From Lepraria neglecta (lineage: Eukaryota > Ascomycota > Lecanoromycetes > Lecanorales > Stereocaulaceae): DNA of 64,000 bases. The stretch is taken from contig CM065652.1 in assembly GCA_033220425.1 (NCBI GenBank), positions 3,596,001 through 3,660,000 of the forward strand, given 5' to 3'. The notes under the pieces were generated by a model. That model made no database searches and was not told the DNA's origin. It saw only the letters and a program-made list of their open reading frames with translations. The position numbers and the translations under genes are program-made. This document shows, in pieces, positions 53,671 through 64,000 of the stretch; the stretch's first letter is position 1; each line of letters opens with the position of its first letter.

Positions 53671-55160
53671 ATGACCAAATGTGCAGGCTGCAGAGTGCGG
53701 CATCTAAATTGCGATACACATCCTACCTGCATTGAATGCGAGAAGAGCGATAGAGTGTGCGTTCCTTTCAATGTCCGCTTCCGGCATCTGGTGTGTCCTT
53801 CAGAAAGGATCACTCGTGCGGATTACAGCAGACATCAGTTCTTCTTCGACGGCGAGCAGACGTGGATTGATACCAATGGGAAACTCGAATTCGTCGCTAG
53901 AAGCGACAGCAGCGCTGACGCTTCACCAACGAACGAGCTAGAGAACAAAATTTTTGATGCTGTCAGCCTGAATGCGGAGCCTCGGGCAGCTCTGTTGGGC
54001 CAGCCGTCTTCGACGTTCGTGTTTGGATCGACTTCTCATACTCCAACAGTTCAGGCTTCCGTTCTGGACGAGGACCCACCAGACTGTTTGGCAGCATTGG
54101 AGCAAGAGACACTTTGGCAAGATCGCAACCTGTATGGCAGCGTCAAGTCTCTTACTGATGACCGTGAGTCTTGCTATTGCCGCTCTTCATCATAGCCGAG
54201 TCAGCGGCCAAAGTGATCTGTACAACGCGATGACCTTCCACGATAGATGCCTGAACATGATTAGGCCAATGTTGAGCGATTCCGATCGCGTCAACGATGA
54301 TTGCGAACTCATAACTACAACCACTCTACATCTGTATGACGGTCTTGGGTGTAAGACTGATCCTCGATTATCTGGCCGTACCCTGTATTGATTCTTTATC
54401 CTCTAGCTGGCAATGACTTGCCACGACATCTCAAGGGAACTTCCATCTTCTTCCCTGCGGAAGCTATATGCAATTCCTCTCAACTCCGCAGGGCAGTCTT
54501 CTGGCTACATCTCCGCCAAGAGATATACAACGCCTACTTGTATCAGCGCAGCGTTATCACCGATCTTAGCAACTGCAACCTTGAGTCCGAGAACGAGTCT
54601 GGGGATGACGACATGTGGTTTCACCAAATGTTGTAAATTACTGCTCAGGTATCAAAATGGGCCTTTGGCAAGGAAGCGTCACATGCCCGATGGTACGAGC
54701 TTTGCAAGATGGTGGACGTGTGGGAGAGCAGACACCCTACCAGCTTCGACCCGATACACTTCCGCACACGAGACTCACAAAACGGAAGATATTTTCGTTT
54801 TATGTGACAGATGAACATGTAGCCGCAGCTCGTTTCTTCTACATGGCAAAACACCTGCTCACAACCCACGATCCGAATCTACCACGGATTGGACCTCGGA
54901 TGAAGTCCGCCGCAGTAGCGATGCAGGAGACTGCGTTGTCATACGTGCGTGCCCTCGTTGGCATCGCAGTCTGGAACAATTTCATTCCCGCCAGATTCAC
55001 AGCCAGCCTTGCTATCATCATCTGCGACAGTTGGTTCATGGATCGGCGAGAGCAGGAAGCTCTTCTCGACTTCATGCGTGATGCAAGTCGATGCAGCGGA
55101 TGGGAAAGACAGAACGCACAGCGAAGGTTGGTTGATGAATGGGGCTGGAAGGAGGAATAA
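53671..55160 (+). pseudogene. Decayed Zn2Cys6 transcription factor
   Basis: Starts MTKCAGCRVRHLNCDTHPTC with all six Cys of the zinc cluster, followed by VRFRHLVCPSERITRADYSR and FFFDGEQTWIDTNGKLEFVA. Then come the regulatory-domain segments SLAIAALHHSRVSG, GNDLPRHLKGTSIFF, LRRAVFWLHLRQEIYNAYLY, ARFFYMAKHLLTTHDPNLPR, IGPRMKSAAVAMQE and DRREQEALLDFM. One intron, closing at about 54406, is clean. The frame is otherwise broken: an in-frame TAA (near 54635) follows MWFHQML, where ITAQVSKWAFG continues in the same frame; a frame change lies near 54803; and another unresolved frame change lies near 54150. It belongs to the ARCA-like Zn2Cys6 group by its post-cluster motif. Confidence 0.8.
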
Positions 55161-55569
55161 ATATGAGAGCGTGGTACCTCGAATGAGGAACAATCTTGAC
55201 TAGACTCCAGGCAAGCCTTGCACTGGCTAATGACGAAGACCCATTGGTGCCACACAAGGCAATGGCAGGTTGAAGAAACCCAGACTCGTCAAATGAAGAC
55301 AAAATTCCATACCACTGGCTGGCACGATACACACATGCATCGAAGATAGCAGCTTCATGCAGCCTTATATCTGGCCACGAGTTAATGAACGATCTTGACA
55401 GGCCCGCGCGCTTGGTCGCTTATCGAAACCGACTTGCGAGGGTATATGAACTAGCCCAAAGATACGACGGTGAAGGCGGGATCCAAGAATTACGATGTAC
55501 TTTACAAAATTATAAATGAAAAATTCAATCCACATCAATTGATGTATAATACATCGAACTAAAACTTGA
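55161..55569. other. Convergent spacer between two decayed genes
   Basis: No gene, repeat or RNA recognised in these 0.4 kb. Confidence 0.35.
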
Positions 55570-56806
55570 TTAGACCTCACGAATTTCTTCTATATTAGTT
55601 ACCAAAGACTCGTCAATCGATGTACTGATTTTTACCCAGTTTCGAGAAACGACCATACGAACATCGCGTGAGCCAGCCCTAGGTTGCCTAATGTTGCTTG
55701 TGCGGTATCTTCCACCGTGGCTCGTTGATCTGGGGACAATAAATCTATCCACAAAGTTGCTGATCGCTTCTCTGCCCGCTATGCCGGCCACCGAGGCAAA
55801 TACGATAGCCATCGTCAGCTCTATACAGCTGAAGATATCGGGTCTCACTACCGAGCCAGTGATGTTGTTGGGATCCACGTTGACGACGAAGAATATACGG
55901 GTAAAGCTGATGATCGAAACGCTGGACTCTCTGGTAAGCCTATTGCATTGCAAGACAGTGTTCGGCTCGGGGAAGGAAGAAGATCACTTACACTGCCCCT
56001 AGGAACAGCTGGATGCCCACTGTAATCTTATTGTGCAAGCTCATCTGCAAATCCGCAAGCCACACAACAGGAACGCTAAAGATCACGATATCGGTAATAA
56101 GGTTTGCTATGCCTGTTCCAAGCCAGCCCGCACGCTGATTCCGGCAGTCACCAAGTTTTGGGGTCCATGCCGCTGGCAGAGGCGTACATTCGGTGAGGTA
56201 GTATATGATGGATGCTATTAGAAGCCCGGAAACAGCGGTAACCGCGATTACTTGGATCAATCGCGCGTTTTTCATTCCCGTGTTGACAACGAAAATACGC
56301 CCGTACAAGTTGATCAGGGCAAACTTGAGAAGGCAGAGCGACGTCGTCCATGTGAGTTCTTCAACAAAAAGCGCCTGCAGCGGCCATAATAAAATGTCAG
56401 CAAACGTCCCAAATGTCGTGTGCCTTAAGAGCCCACTCGACCTGGTCTAGAGTCAACTGATCAGTATCCCATCCGACGCCGCCGAGCACAATGGCTGTTA
56501 CCGTCAGGATGGTACATGGGTGTGTCGGCGAACCAACTCACAAACGATACGAAAGGCACCATTCAAGTTCACGAGAACCTAGATGTTTTCTTAGCTCGCC
56601 ATAGGCTGAGGTGAATGTGACCAGAAGAATACCGTTGCCCCAAAGACCAAGGAGTCAGTGATCATGAAATGTCCCCAGGGTAGCAACCCTTTTCTGGCTC
56701 TCGACAGGTTGTTAACAAAGCAAAGCACATAAGCGATAGTTGCAAGAGTACAGAACACAGTGTTTATGCAGAGGAGAGCTATTCCTCTTCCAGAAGGTGC
56801 AATCAT
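55570..56806 (-). pseudogene. Decayed Pth11-like fungal rhodopsin-domain membrane protein
   Basis: Seven-helix integral membrane protein of the fungal rhodopsin/Pth11-like group, putative receptors. Segments in order: ALLCINTVFCTLATIAYVLC, LLPWGHFMITDSLVFGATVF, VTFTSAYGELRKHLG, DQLTLDQVEWALKA, TTSLCLLKFALINLYGRIFV, QVIAVTAVSGLLIASIIYYL, then a lumenal ECTPLPAAWTPKLGDCRNQR with the conserved Cys, TGIANLITDIVIFSVPVVWL, and after a clean intron (about 55993-55939) SFTRIFFVVNVD and FSCIELTMAIVFASVAG. The second half is intact. In the first half, two single-base-type frame changes (near 56615 and 56415) are not explained by introns I can find. An undetected splice structure remains possible. Confidence 0.65.
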
Positions 56807-59150
56807 CTTGAGAGCAGAGATCTAATGAGTAAGGATATTACTCCTTAGGCATTAAGCTTTCGGGTGACAAAGACTACTATCTGTGAGGAAGAGAGGAGAA
56901 TGCTGTTATTATAGATATACTTGATACCGTCCATTGGATTTTCTTTTCTTCCTGCAGAGGGTTGCATCGTGAGTAGAGCTTTCGACATGCATACTCAGTG
57001 ACTCCCTTATTTTTTCGCCATTCTGCAGCCATGTGGTAGGGTTGGGGGCGACGATGACTGTTATGTATCGTAAGCGAAGTCGTCCAGATCCCAACAACTC
57101 GCTTAAATCTCTGCCATGGTATTTTTTCTTGCTGCAGGATTGGGCGCGCAGACAAGCGCCATGTATGCTGAGCAAAGCCTACAATACTGCGGATCCAATG
57201 GTTCTCTTGGATTTCCGCCATCCTGTAGGCTCACGGTTTCCAATATCAGGCCGTGCTTTTACTAAGCTGTTGCATCGTGTAACTATTGATATTTGTAGAG
57301 GAAACAAGTCGGTCATTACCCTTTCGAGCCTGGTCCACATGCACGGTCAGCTGAGTTCGCTTCGTTTATGCTCTATCAGACGGTTGCATTGCAGCTATAT
57401 AGCTGACCGTGCATGTAGGACAGGCTCGAAACAGTAATGGTCTACCTTATTTCCTCTACAACTATCAACAATAGTCTGGTAGAGCATGGACGAGGCGAAC
57501 AGGTATGGGCGAAAATGTTACCAATCTGGTCTCTGTCGTAATGCGCCCCATGTGCTCGGCTGAGGGTGTGCTCAGAGAGGGTCCCCCAATGCTGAGGTAA
57601 GAGCGCCAAGTGCTCATCTGCAAGGCTATCTTAGAAATGAAAAGGGATTTTCCGTTTCGGTAGTTATGACTACAAGTAGAAAAGGGCGTGGTCATCTTGG
57701 TCTAGAATTGAGGGCGTTTCTTAGACCCGAAACCTCCCCGGCGATCTGTTACCCAAGCTGGCGTCGGTACCGAGATACGAACCAGTTGAGGCATTAGAGT
57801 CAACCGTTGAGTTTCGAGCTGGACAGCGATACCTTTGTAATCTATCGAGCAGCAGCGTCCACCCTTCCGTTTTGCTGAGACGTTTAAGATTTATTCTCAC
57901 TGTACCTTTCCTCGTTGAAGCACACATTCTGAATGTTATTCTGCTTCGCAAATTTTCGAATTCTAATAGCTTTGGTTAGGCTTTTATATCGGTGACTCTC
58001 AATCATGCACAGTTCACCTTCAGCGCTAATGAGCAGATGCAATTCATTTTTCCCGTATCAGCAATCTTCGAATCTCTAAACTGTATTGATCGTGTTATAT
58101 GCTTATTTCTCTCCACAGCCACACCATCCAAGCGACGAACGCCTTGCCGAACTCCAGGTTGTGCTGGAGCAAACAAGTCATTTCATCTAGGGTATGGCAA
58201 ATGCCACCTTCCTTGCCAACCACAGCCCTCAACTTGCTGACACCTCCGCTATACCATCACTGTCTTCAAGCTTCAACTATCGGCACCGGTTGTTCCAGAC
58301 CAGAGCTCATCGTGCTTATAAGCCTATCACCCAGAGTATATTAAAGGCTTTATGCTACCATATTTACCCACTTTCTCGCAAGTAGAAGGCCTACCCTGGC
58401 TGAGGCGGGCCTGGGGCTGGCAGGCTTCCATGGTTTTAAGCAATGATCCTAAGCCTTGCAGATGACCCTGCTTCAGCTTTTATGCAGGGGCGAACCATCG
58501 ACCTTGATCTATTGTCGGACTCGATATGTACGAGGGTTTGATCATGGATTAACGATTGCACTACGTGCCATAGAGGACACCAGTCTAAAGTTCGCACCTC
58601 GACACCAACATGGATTATCAATGCTACCTCTAATAAATCGCCGGAACCTTTCCTACACGAAAGTAACAGCGAATACGGAAAGTGTGTGACGCTAACTACT
58701 GCTGGGGCTCTTCACAGTAGTACGCTGCAATGGTCAATAACCTGGATGACTACATGCCTAGTTCTCCTTTCGAAAATCTTCCTCGAACGAATCAAGATGC
58801 AGCATTGATCACTCGCAACCTCGGGAGTCAGATTCTTGTGGGTTGATGCTTTGTGTATCATACAGGACCTCCCTGGAGTTGAAGAACGCGTGTAATGTTC
58901 GCCCATGCTGGTTGATAGAGGTCTCTTGCTTGAATTCTTACCTGATGAGGGAGTATGCCGTCGCGTTGGCTTCTTCAGATTCTCCGATCCTGACTAGATT
59001 TTAGACCATATAACGCAAATCAGCGGATGTGCTCTCGAACAATTATAGGATCTTTTTTTTTTGCGATGTTTCCCTGCTCTATGTACCCTTCTCGCTATGC
59101 ATTGAAATGCTCGCCTGTAATGTGCTTCTAGCTTCCTTTGCGGACATCTT
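56807..59150. other. 2.3-kb gene-poor stretch with a MITE
   Basis: No supported gene. Contains the palindromic element at 57283-57474. Short open frames around 57721-57951 and 57992-58385 have no domain. The stretch close to 59150 is the 3' flank of RPN13. Confidence 0.35.
57283..57474. mobile_element. 192-bp palindromic MITE
   Basis: Starts CTATTGATATTTGTAGAGGA and ends TCCTCTACAACTATCAACAATAG in reverse. The arms pair almost throughout, including TTTCGAGCCTGGTCC / GGACAGGCTCGAAA and CATGCACGGTCAGCT / AGCTGACCGTGCATG. There is a short unpaired centre at about 57367-57394 and no coding capacity. Target duplication is not evident. Confidence 0.85.
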
Positions 59151-60664
59151 TCAATCAGTCTCCATTTTTCCATCTTCTCCCTCGTCCTTCTTCTTGGCCT
59201 CGTTCTCCTTCTTAGTAGACGCTTTAACACCATCCATGAATGCCTCCACAGCATCTCCGCCTCCTTGTGGTACACCGCCCCGTCTGGTAAAGCCACCATC
59301 TTTAACGGGTATTCTCAAGGCATCGCTAATAGAAGGTAAGCCCCCATCACGTAGTGCTTGAGTAAGACTTCCGAGGCCTTGAGAAAACTGAGGTGATCGG
59401 AGGACTTTTCGCAAGATCTCCTTTTTTTGATCTAAACTCAATGCCTCTATTGCCGCTTGTGCCGTTTCTGAATTAGGGTCGACGGAGGAGAAATCGTCCG
59501 CTTCTTGACTGAGGAGTAATAACTCGGGTGGAAGATAGCTGAGTAGGTTGTCGACGAAGGCTGTGTCTGCTGAATCGACCATTTGGATAGTTTCTGCTGG
59601 CGGAAGGAGGTCGGGTAGAGTGGTGAAAATGTTGCCTTGGCGCTGGTCTTGCTGGTTGCCCAGAGCTTGATTTCCTTGCATGGAGCGTAGGAAGTTCTGG
59701 ACCGCTATTGATGCGCTGATGAACAAGTCAGCTATCATAAGTTCTGCCATCGTTTGAACGCGTAAGTGTGGCAGCAAGCATTGTTGACAAAGCTCTATTA
59801 TCACGTGTCTGAGTATATGAATTTTGTAGAAGCGTCCGCAAGAATCTATTATGGTTCCCCCTTATAGATGTAGCCAGTAGATATGCTGGGCTCGTCCAGT
59901 CGTGTCTCATGAAGTCTTCGGAAGATAAGTGAAAGCAGGCAACACCTACGCTCTTCCGCCATCTGCACCTCCCTCCCTCGCTTCTTCGCCTTCATTTCCC
60001 GGATCACCCATGAATGGATCCCCACTTCCAATGTTTCCTTGTATATCTCCATGGCTCTCAGGCGCCGCATCTTCCATTGTCTCGTCATCCCCGTCCCCTC
60101 GGTCATTTGAGATATTGGCCACCTCTTCGTCAACATTGACCTCGTCTCCTTGTAACAGTCGATTCACAATCGAGCCAATCTTCAGATCGCGAGCGCTAAA
60201 CCAAGATGGATCCCCTTGCACGTGTTGACTCTTCGACTGCAGCCAGAACAGATGCCGTTGTGTGCTTGACGAGAATTTGAGGACGAATATGCGGCCGTTG
60301 GTGGGCGATTTTGTGGTAGAACCTGAGCTAGGTTCTGGACCTGTGTATGGCTTGAACTCGCCATCGGAAGGTACCATGACAAGCTCTAGCTCGGGCTGGC
60401 TCATGGGGGCGTTTCGATCTCTCCAGCAAAAGTGGATGAGTTCATCTTCTTCGAAGAGGTAGATGTAGCCGCCGGTAGGCTTTGGAGTGATTTTAGGTGG
60501 AGAGGTACTGGTCTGTTCTATCTGTCAGCTCACACCCGATCGAGCTCGCAAGACTCGTCCTTCAGCCACAGAGCTCGACGTTAGGAAAGCTCCGCCATTT
60601 ACTAAACACTTACATCTAAATCACACATTCCAGCCTTAAAGGTTATTATTGGATTGATCGACAT
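59151..60664 (-). CDS. RPN13: Proteasome ubiquitin receptor Rpn13
   Basis: Subunit of the 19S regulatory particle; it binds ubiquitin and recruits the deubiquitinase Uch37. Exons 60664-60614, 60512-59950 and 59715-59151 give 392 residues. The Pru domain starts SINPIITFKAGMCDLD and continues GYIYLFEEDELIHFCWRDRN, VPSDGEFKPYTG, NGRIFVLKFSSSTQRHLFWL and QGDPSWFSARDLKIGSIVNR. An acidic linker follows. The C-terminal DEUBAD-type helical domain is LVDNLLSYLP-like (FVDNLLSYLPPELLLL), EALSLDQKKEILRKVLRSPQ and GGLPSISDALRIPVKDGG. The second intron (234 nt) is long for this genome. It shares a 423-bp promoter gap with SNF5. Confidence 0.94.
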
Positions 60665-61087
60665 TTTAGCCAGGTGATAGTCTGAGCGGGATGATGGGTC
60701 TTGAAAGCAGTGGGAGTGAGGGGATGTGATTATACAGAGGTCATGTCCTGTGTTGTAGGCGTAGTTTATTTCATGCAACAGCAGCCTCATTAGCAAAAGC
60801 TTGTCGGGTCTATCCGGCGCGCTAAACAGGATTTGACTTTTGAGGACGACGCGCCGTTTCTTCGAACATCCAAATCCTCAATTTGCGCCGAGTAATCTGG
60901 CACAAGCACCGCTCCTTTCTATACCTTCTCCTTCTGGAGGGCGTTATGATATACCGATAGCTATACATCATTCTCCCAGCATCAACCATCAAGAAGTGTG
61001 GTGGGCTTTCAACATAGCTACAACCATTGCGAACTTCAGTGATCCCCCTTGACGGGCCAAGCCCTAAGGCAAGGTACTTTAGCCGCC
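60665..61087. promoter_or_regulatory. Divergent promoter of RPN13 and SNF5
   Basis: 423 bp between the two start codons on opposite strands. Open stretches here are short. No distinct motif is called. Confidence 0.4.
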
Positions 61088-62948
61088 ATGACACCCCAGG
61101 CCTTCATCTCCAGTTACGCTCCTCGCCTACGAACCTACGGCAACTCTCTCCTCACACCTGTCATCCCACAAACTACCGCTGCAAACGCACCCTTATCACG
61201 AACGACAAAGCGTGGTACAATCGCCATAAATTACGCCGAGAACGAATATGATGACGATGATATCTTCGAGGATAGTGAAGGGCCGAGACGGCATACTGGC
61301 TTACGGAGTAGGAGAGAAGATCCCAACCAGGCCAACAAGGAAGGACTTGCGGATAAGCTAGGGAAAGAGATACATGTACCAGTCGAAGTCCAGGGAATAT
61401 GGAGGGATTGGATGGGGAAGCTGAGATCTGTGAAGTGAGTGTCGATCTTGGAAAATGCTCTTAATTGGATGCAAGCTCACTGTTTTTCCAGAACAGAGAA
61501 ACAGCTCCATGCTCCAACAGCTCTCCCTTTAACACTCATACCTATTCGGATAGACCTAGACATACCCTCATACACGCCCCAGCCTGCTCTTCCACTTCCC
61601 CCCGACTACCATGCTCTTGCTATAAATCCAGCTCTTCCTGCCTATAGAGCACCAGAACCAACACCTGCCTACCGACTTAAAGACATCTTCTTATGGAATC
61701 TGCACGAGACCTTAATGACGCCAGACCAGTTCGCTACCATCCTTATCCACGACCTCGACCTTCCACAGTCAGCAGGCTTGGCCATACAAGTAAGCAAACA
61801 GATCAGAGAACAACTCGAAGAGTACGCAGGCGTCGCTTTGCACCCTCTATTTCACTCTACAGACACGGGCGCTAGTAATGGCGCAGGGGCCAAAACAATA
61901 CAGTCTGCACGCTCAAGGGACCAGTCATCTAGTCCAGCTCCCGCAGGCCCTAGCACACCTAAGCAAAGCGGTATAAATGGCATAAACGGCCATACATCTC
62001 CTGCTAAGGAGCTTGCAAGAGACATCACAGCAACCGCAACTCCTCACCCTGCCCCTAATTCAAACCTCGAAAATGACCCTGATGACACATACCGCTGTGT
62101 CGTTCAACTCAACATCAACCTTCAAAATAAGCTCTACACAGACAAGTTCGAGTGGTCGCTGCTCCACCCAGTGGGCACGGCGGAATACTTCGCAAAGCAG
62201 ACATGCGCCGATATCGGTCTATCCGGCGAGTGGGTACCTGCCATGGCCCATGCTATCTACGAAGCCGTCTTACGCTTAAAGAAAGAGGCTTGTGAAAACG
62301 GTGGTCTGGTCGGGGCAATGAACGGTTACGGTGGGGAAATTGACAATATGGCTGCCAATGGTGCTGAGGCCGGCTGGCGCTTTGACAATGAGCACCTAGC
62401 AGACGAGTGGGAGCCTAAGATCGAGCGTCTGTCAAAAGAGGAGATAGAAAAGAGGGAAGGTGATCGGGAACGTCAACTCCGAAGACTGAGAAGAGAGACA
62501 GCACGCTTCTCAAGTACGACAAACATGGCAGGCGGCATGCCTACACAGCCGACTGGTTACGATCAAGGGGACGAGACGCCCGCTATGGGCAGAGGTGAGC
62601 GAAGTAAGAAGAAGAGACGATTCAGGAGTCTGAGTCCATTGGCACGACAGTCGCCGGATGTGGGTAATACCGGCTATGGGGGAGGGGGTGCCGGTAGTCT
62701 TTTGGAATGGGAGAGACCGACGTGGAGGTGTTCGCATTGTCTGGTGTATGGATCTGCAGTGTGGGCTGTTAGAGATGGGCCCAATGGACCGAGGGTGAGT
62801 GAAATTGGGTTACGCTGTTTTGGTGCATTCGCTGACATGATTTTAGTCATTATGCAGCAATTGCGGTCTCGCATTTGAGCGCGACAAGCGACTACCACCT
62901 TGGGCGAAAAATTTACATTACGCAGACATTCCTGTTGGGAGGGGCTGA
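61088..62948 (+). CDS. SNF5/SFH1 (INI1-type) chromatin remodelling subunit
   Basis: Core subunit of SWI/SNF- or RSC-type nucleosome remodelling complexes; nuclear. Exons 61088-61434, 61492-62794 and 62847-62948 give 583 residues. The SNF5 domain has two repeats: LTLIPIRIDLDI...KDIFLWNLHETLMTPDQFAT with DLDLPQSAGLAIQVSKQIRE, and VVQLNINLQNKLYTDKFEWS with AEYFAKQTCADIGLSGEWVP. The C-terminus has a GATA-like zinc finger split by the last intron (WRCSHCLVYGSAVWAVRDGP, then SLCSNCGLAFERDKRLPPWA). This finger is found in filamentous-fungal orthologues. Whether it is the SNF5 or SFH1 paralogue cannot be settled here. Confidence 0.93.
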
Positions 62949-63418
62949 AGGGACACGTGGCCAGCTTTCGTTTCGGATATCATCAACTTGCATCATGTGG
63001 GATCAGAATTTAGTTCTTGATGTTTCAGCGTTAGAGGAGAGATTTTGTTTTACGACGTGATAATACCATCGACCGCATATGCATGGCGCGGAAAAGGGAC
63101 TTAGGTTGGCCGTCTCAGATCGGGATATACATTAGATCAGGGAAGGCGGCCACATTCATCACATCACATCGGAGAGGTCAAAGACGAAAATGGTTGGATG
63201 TAAGGTAGCTCTTTGATTGAGGACTAAGAGGGCAGCAATAGAGGATTGCATGCAGTAAGAGATACCAGTACAGTCAATGCATTTTCAAATTCATCAATAC
63301 CATCTCGCTTCTTCTTCCTTCCCCTCGTCCACCCATTCACCAGATTTCCTATCCGGGTGCACGGATCGAGAATTCGAGCTGTGTCCTGCACATGCATCCT
63401 CCTCGACGACATGCGCCT
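62949..63418. other. Convergent 3' spacer
   Basis: Between the stop codons of SNF5 and the partial gene at the window end. No feature recognised. Confidence 0.35.
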
Positions 63419-64000
63419 TCACACACCTTCGACCTTCACCTTCTTCGCCGTCAACTTCTGCACGTCCACAGGCTCAGACTCGGCTCTCCGCTTCCTCCCC
63501 GCCGCTGCTGTCATCTTGCTATCATTATTCGGAGCCGTCATTTCCTTGTAGACTAGCTGTGCCTTGGTGGCTTCCGTTGCTTGTGCCGCCCCCTTAGCTG
63601 GTGAGCCGAACGTGACGACGTTCTTGCTCCCCATGAGATTAAAGCCTGCTTGGACGGTGATGTTCACGCTCGCATGTCCTTTTTCGGTACTGGCGAGCAC
63701 GCCGCGCACTAGATGCTCGATCTTGGTAGCTTGCTCTTGTGGTGAGGGAGAGGCGAGCTGGATGGTGTTGCAGTGGCCCATTATGCGGGTGGAGGCGTCG
63801 ATTGTGATGGTTTGTTGCGCTTGAGGTTGCTGTGGGCGGGGCGAGATCTGTGTAGCTTTGGGGTGGGCGGAGATGGGCCTGGCGGTGGTAGGAGTGGGTG
63901 CGGGTGCAGCGTTTGGATTTTGGTTTGTGGATAGCAGGGTTTGGAGGAGGGCACGGGCTTGAGCTGCTGTCAGAGTGGGTGGGGTGGTTGTGTTTGGCTG
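63419..64000 (-). CDS. Hypothetical protein, 5' part beyond window
   Basis: The frame is open from the window edge down to the stop at 63419. The visible 193 residues are Thr/Pro/Gln-rich at first (LTAAQARALLQTLLSTNQNP). A conserved-looking stretch follows (ITIDASTRIMGHCNTIQLAS, KIEHLVRGVLASTEKGHASV, NITVQAGFNLMGSKNVVTFG). It ends in a basic tail resembling a nuclear localisation signal (GRKRRAESEPVDVQKLTAKK). I do not recognise the family; nuclear location is a guess from the tail. Confidence 0.65.
   Translation of the reverse strand, partial: QPNTTTPPTLTAAQARALLQTLLSTNQNPNAAPAPTPTTARPISAHPKATQISPRPQQPQAQQTITIDASTRIMGHCNTIQLASPSPQEQATKIEHLVRGVLASTEKGHASVNITVQAGFNLMGSKNVVTFGSPAKGAAQATEATKAQLVYKEMTAPNNDSKMTAAAGRKRRAESEPVDVQKLTAKKVKVEGV

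Noticed and set aside
11813-54640. A window-wide repeat-induced point mutation signature, because several stop codons look like CAG/CAA to TAG/TAA or TGG to TAG changes
   Set aside because: Any C-to-T stop gain from a Gln codon is automatically in CpA context, so this pattern is not evidence by itself; the genes concerned are not visibly repeated and not AT-rich.
59716-59949. An extra coding exon within the 234-nt second intron of RPN13
   Set aside because: The flanking exons join in phase with a clean GT-AG pair and family-like sequence, so no additional exon is needed.

Overview
The window is nuclear DNA from a filamentous ascomycete (Pezizomycotina). Genes are dense and usually split by one to five GT-AG introns of about 50-75 nt with CTAAC/CTGAC-like branch sites. 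The contents are typically fungal: Zn2Cys6 regulators, Pth11-like rhodopsin proteins, a Vps9 Rab5 GEF, Snf5 with a C-terminal zinc finger, and an AusD-type methyltransferase. I cannot name the class or species from sequence alone.

Layout. 1-5.1 kb: two divergent Zn2Cys6 transcription factors. 5.7-10.7 kb: an ASNSD1-like asparagine synthetase homologue and VPS9, head to head. 11.3-12.9 kb: a decayed membrane-protein gene. 13.8-21.9 kb: an AusD-like methyltransferase, a hypothetical protein, APS kinase, V-ATPase subunit C and a mitochondrial-type hotdog thioesterase. 21.9-27.8 kb: a block bounded by long diverged inverted repeats. It holds a fossil Crinkler/CR-type NTPase-nuclease gene and an intact two-pass membrane protein gene. 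28.7-29.1 kb: an AT-rich foldback element. 29.7-32.2 kb: an ER-type glutaredoxin and RPL9. 32.9-37.3 kb: an MFS transporter with one in-frame stop, and an AIM9-like APH-fold protein. 39-43 kb: an AAAP amino-acid transporter and glycine-cleavage T protein. 43.4-49.7 kb: a large alpha/beta hydrolase, a desaturase-superfamily membrane protein with a highly charged tail, and RPL6. 49.8-51.1 kb: a deleted Fot1/pogo transposon with TA duplications, just upstream of RPL6. 51.4-56.8 kb: three neighbouring decayed genes (MFS exporter, Zn2Cys6 regulator, rhodopsin-type receptor). 57.3 kb: a 192-bp palindromic MITE. 59.2-64 kb: RPN13, SNF5 and the 3' part of an unrecognised gene.

Housekeeping genes (VMA5, RPL9, RPL6, APS kinase, GcvT, RPN13, SNF5, VPS9) have clean splice phases. 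They alternate with stretches where mobile elements and decayed accessory genes gather. The strongest candidate for something undescribed is the inverted-repeat-bounded unit at 21.9-27.8 kb, which pairs a CR-type P-loop/REase gene with a small coiled-coil membrane protein. The second is the dead regulator-transporter-receptor block at 51.4-56.8 kb.

All exon boundaries were read by hand from splice signals and frame continuity. Product names rest on recognised motifs and remembered family sequences, not on a search.
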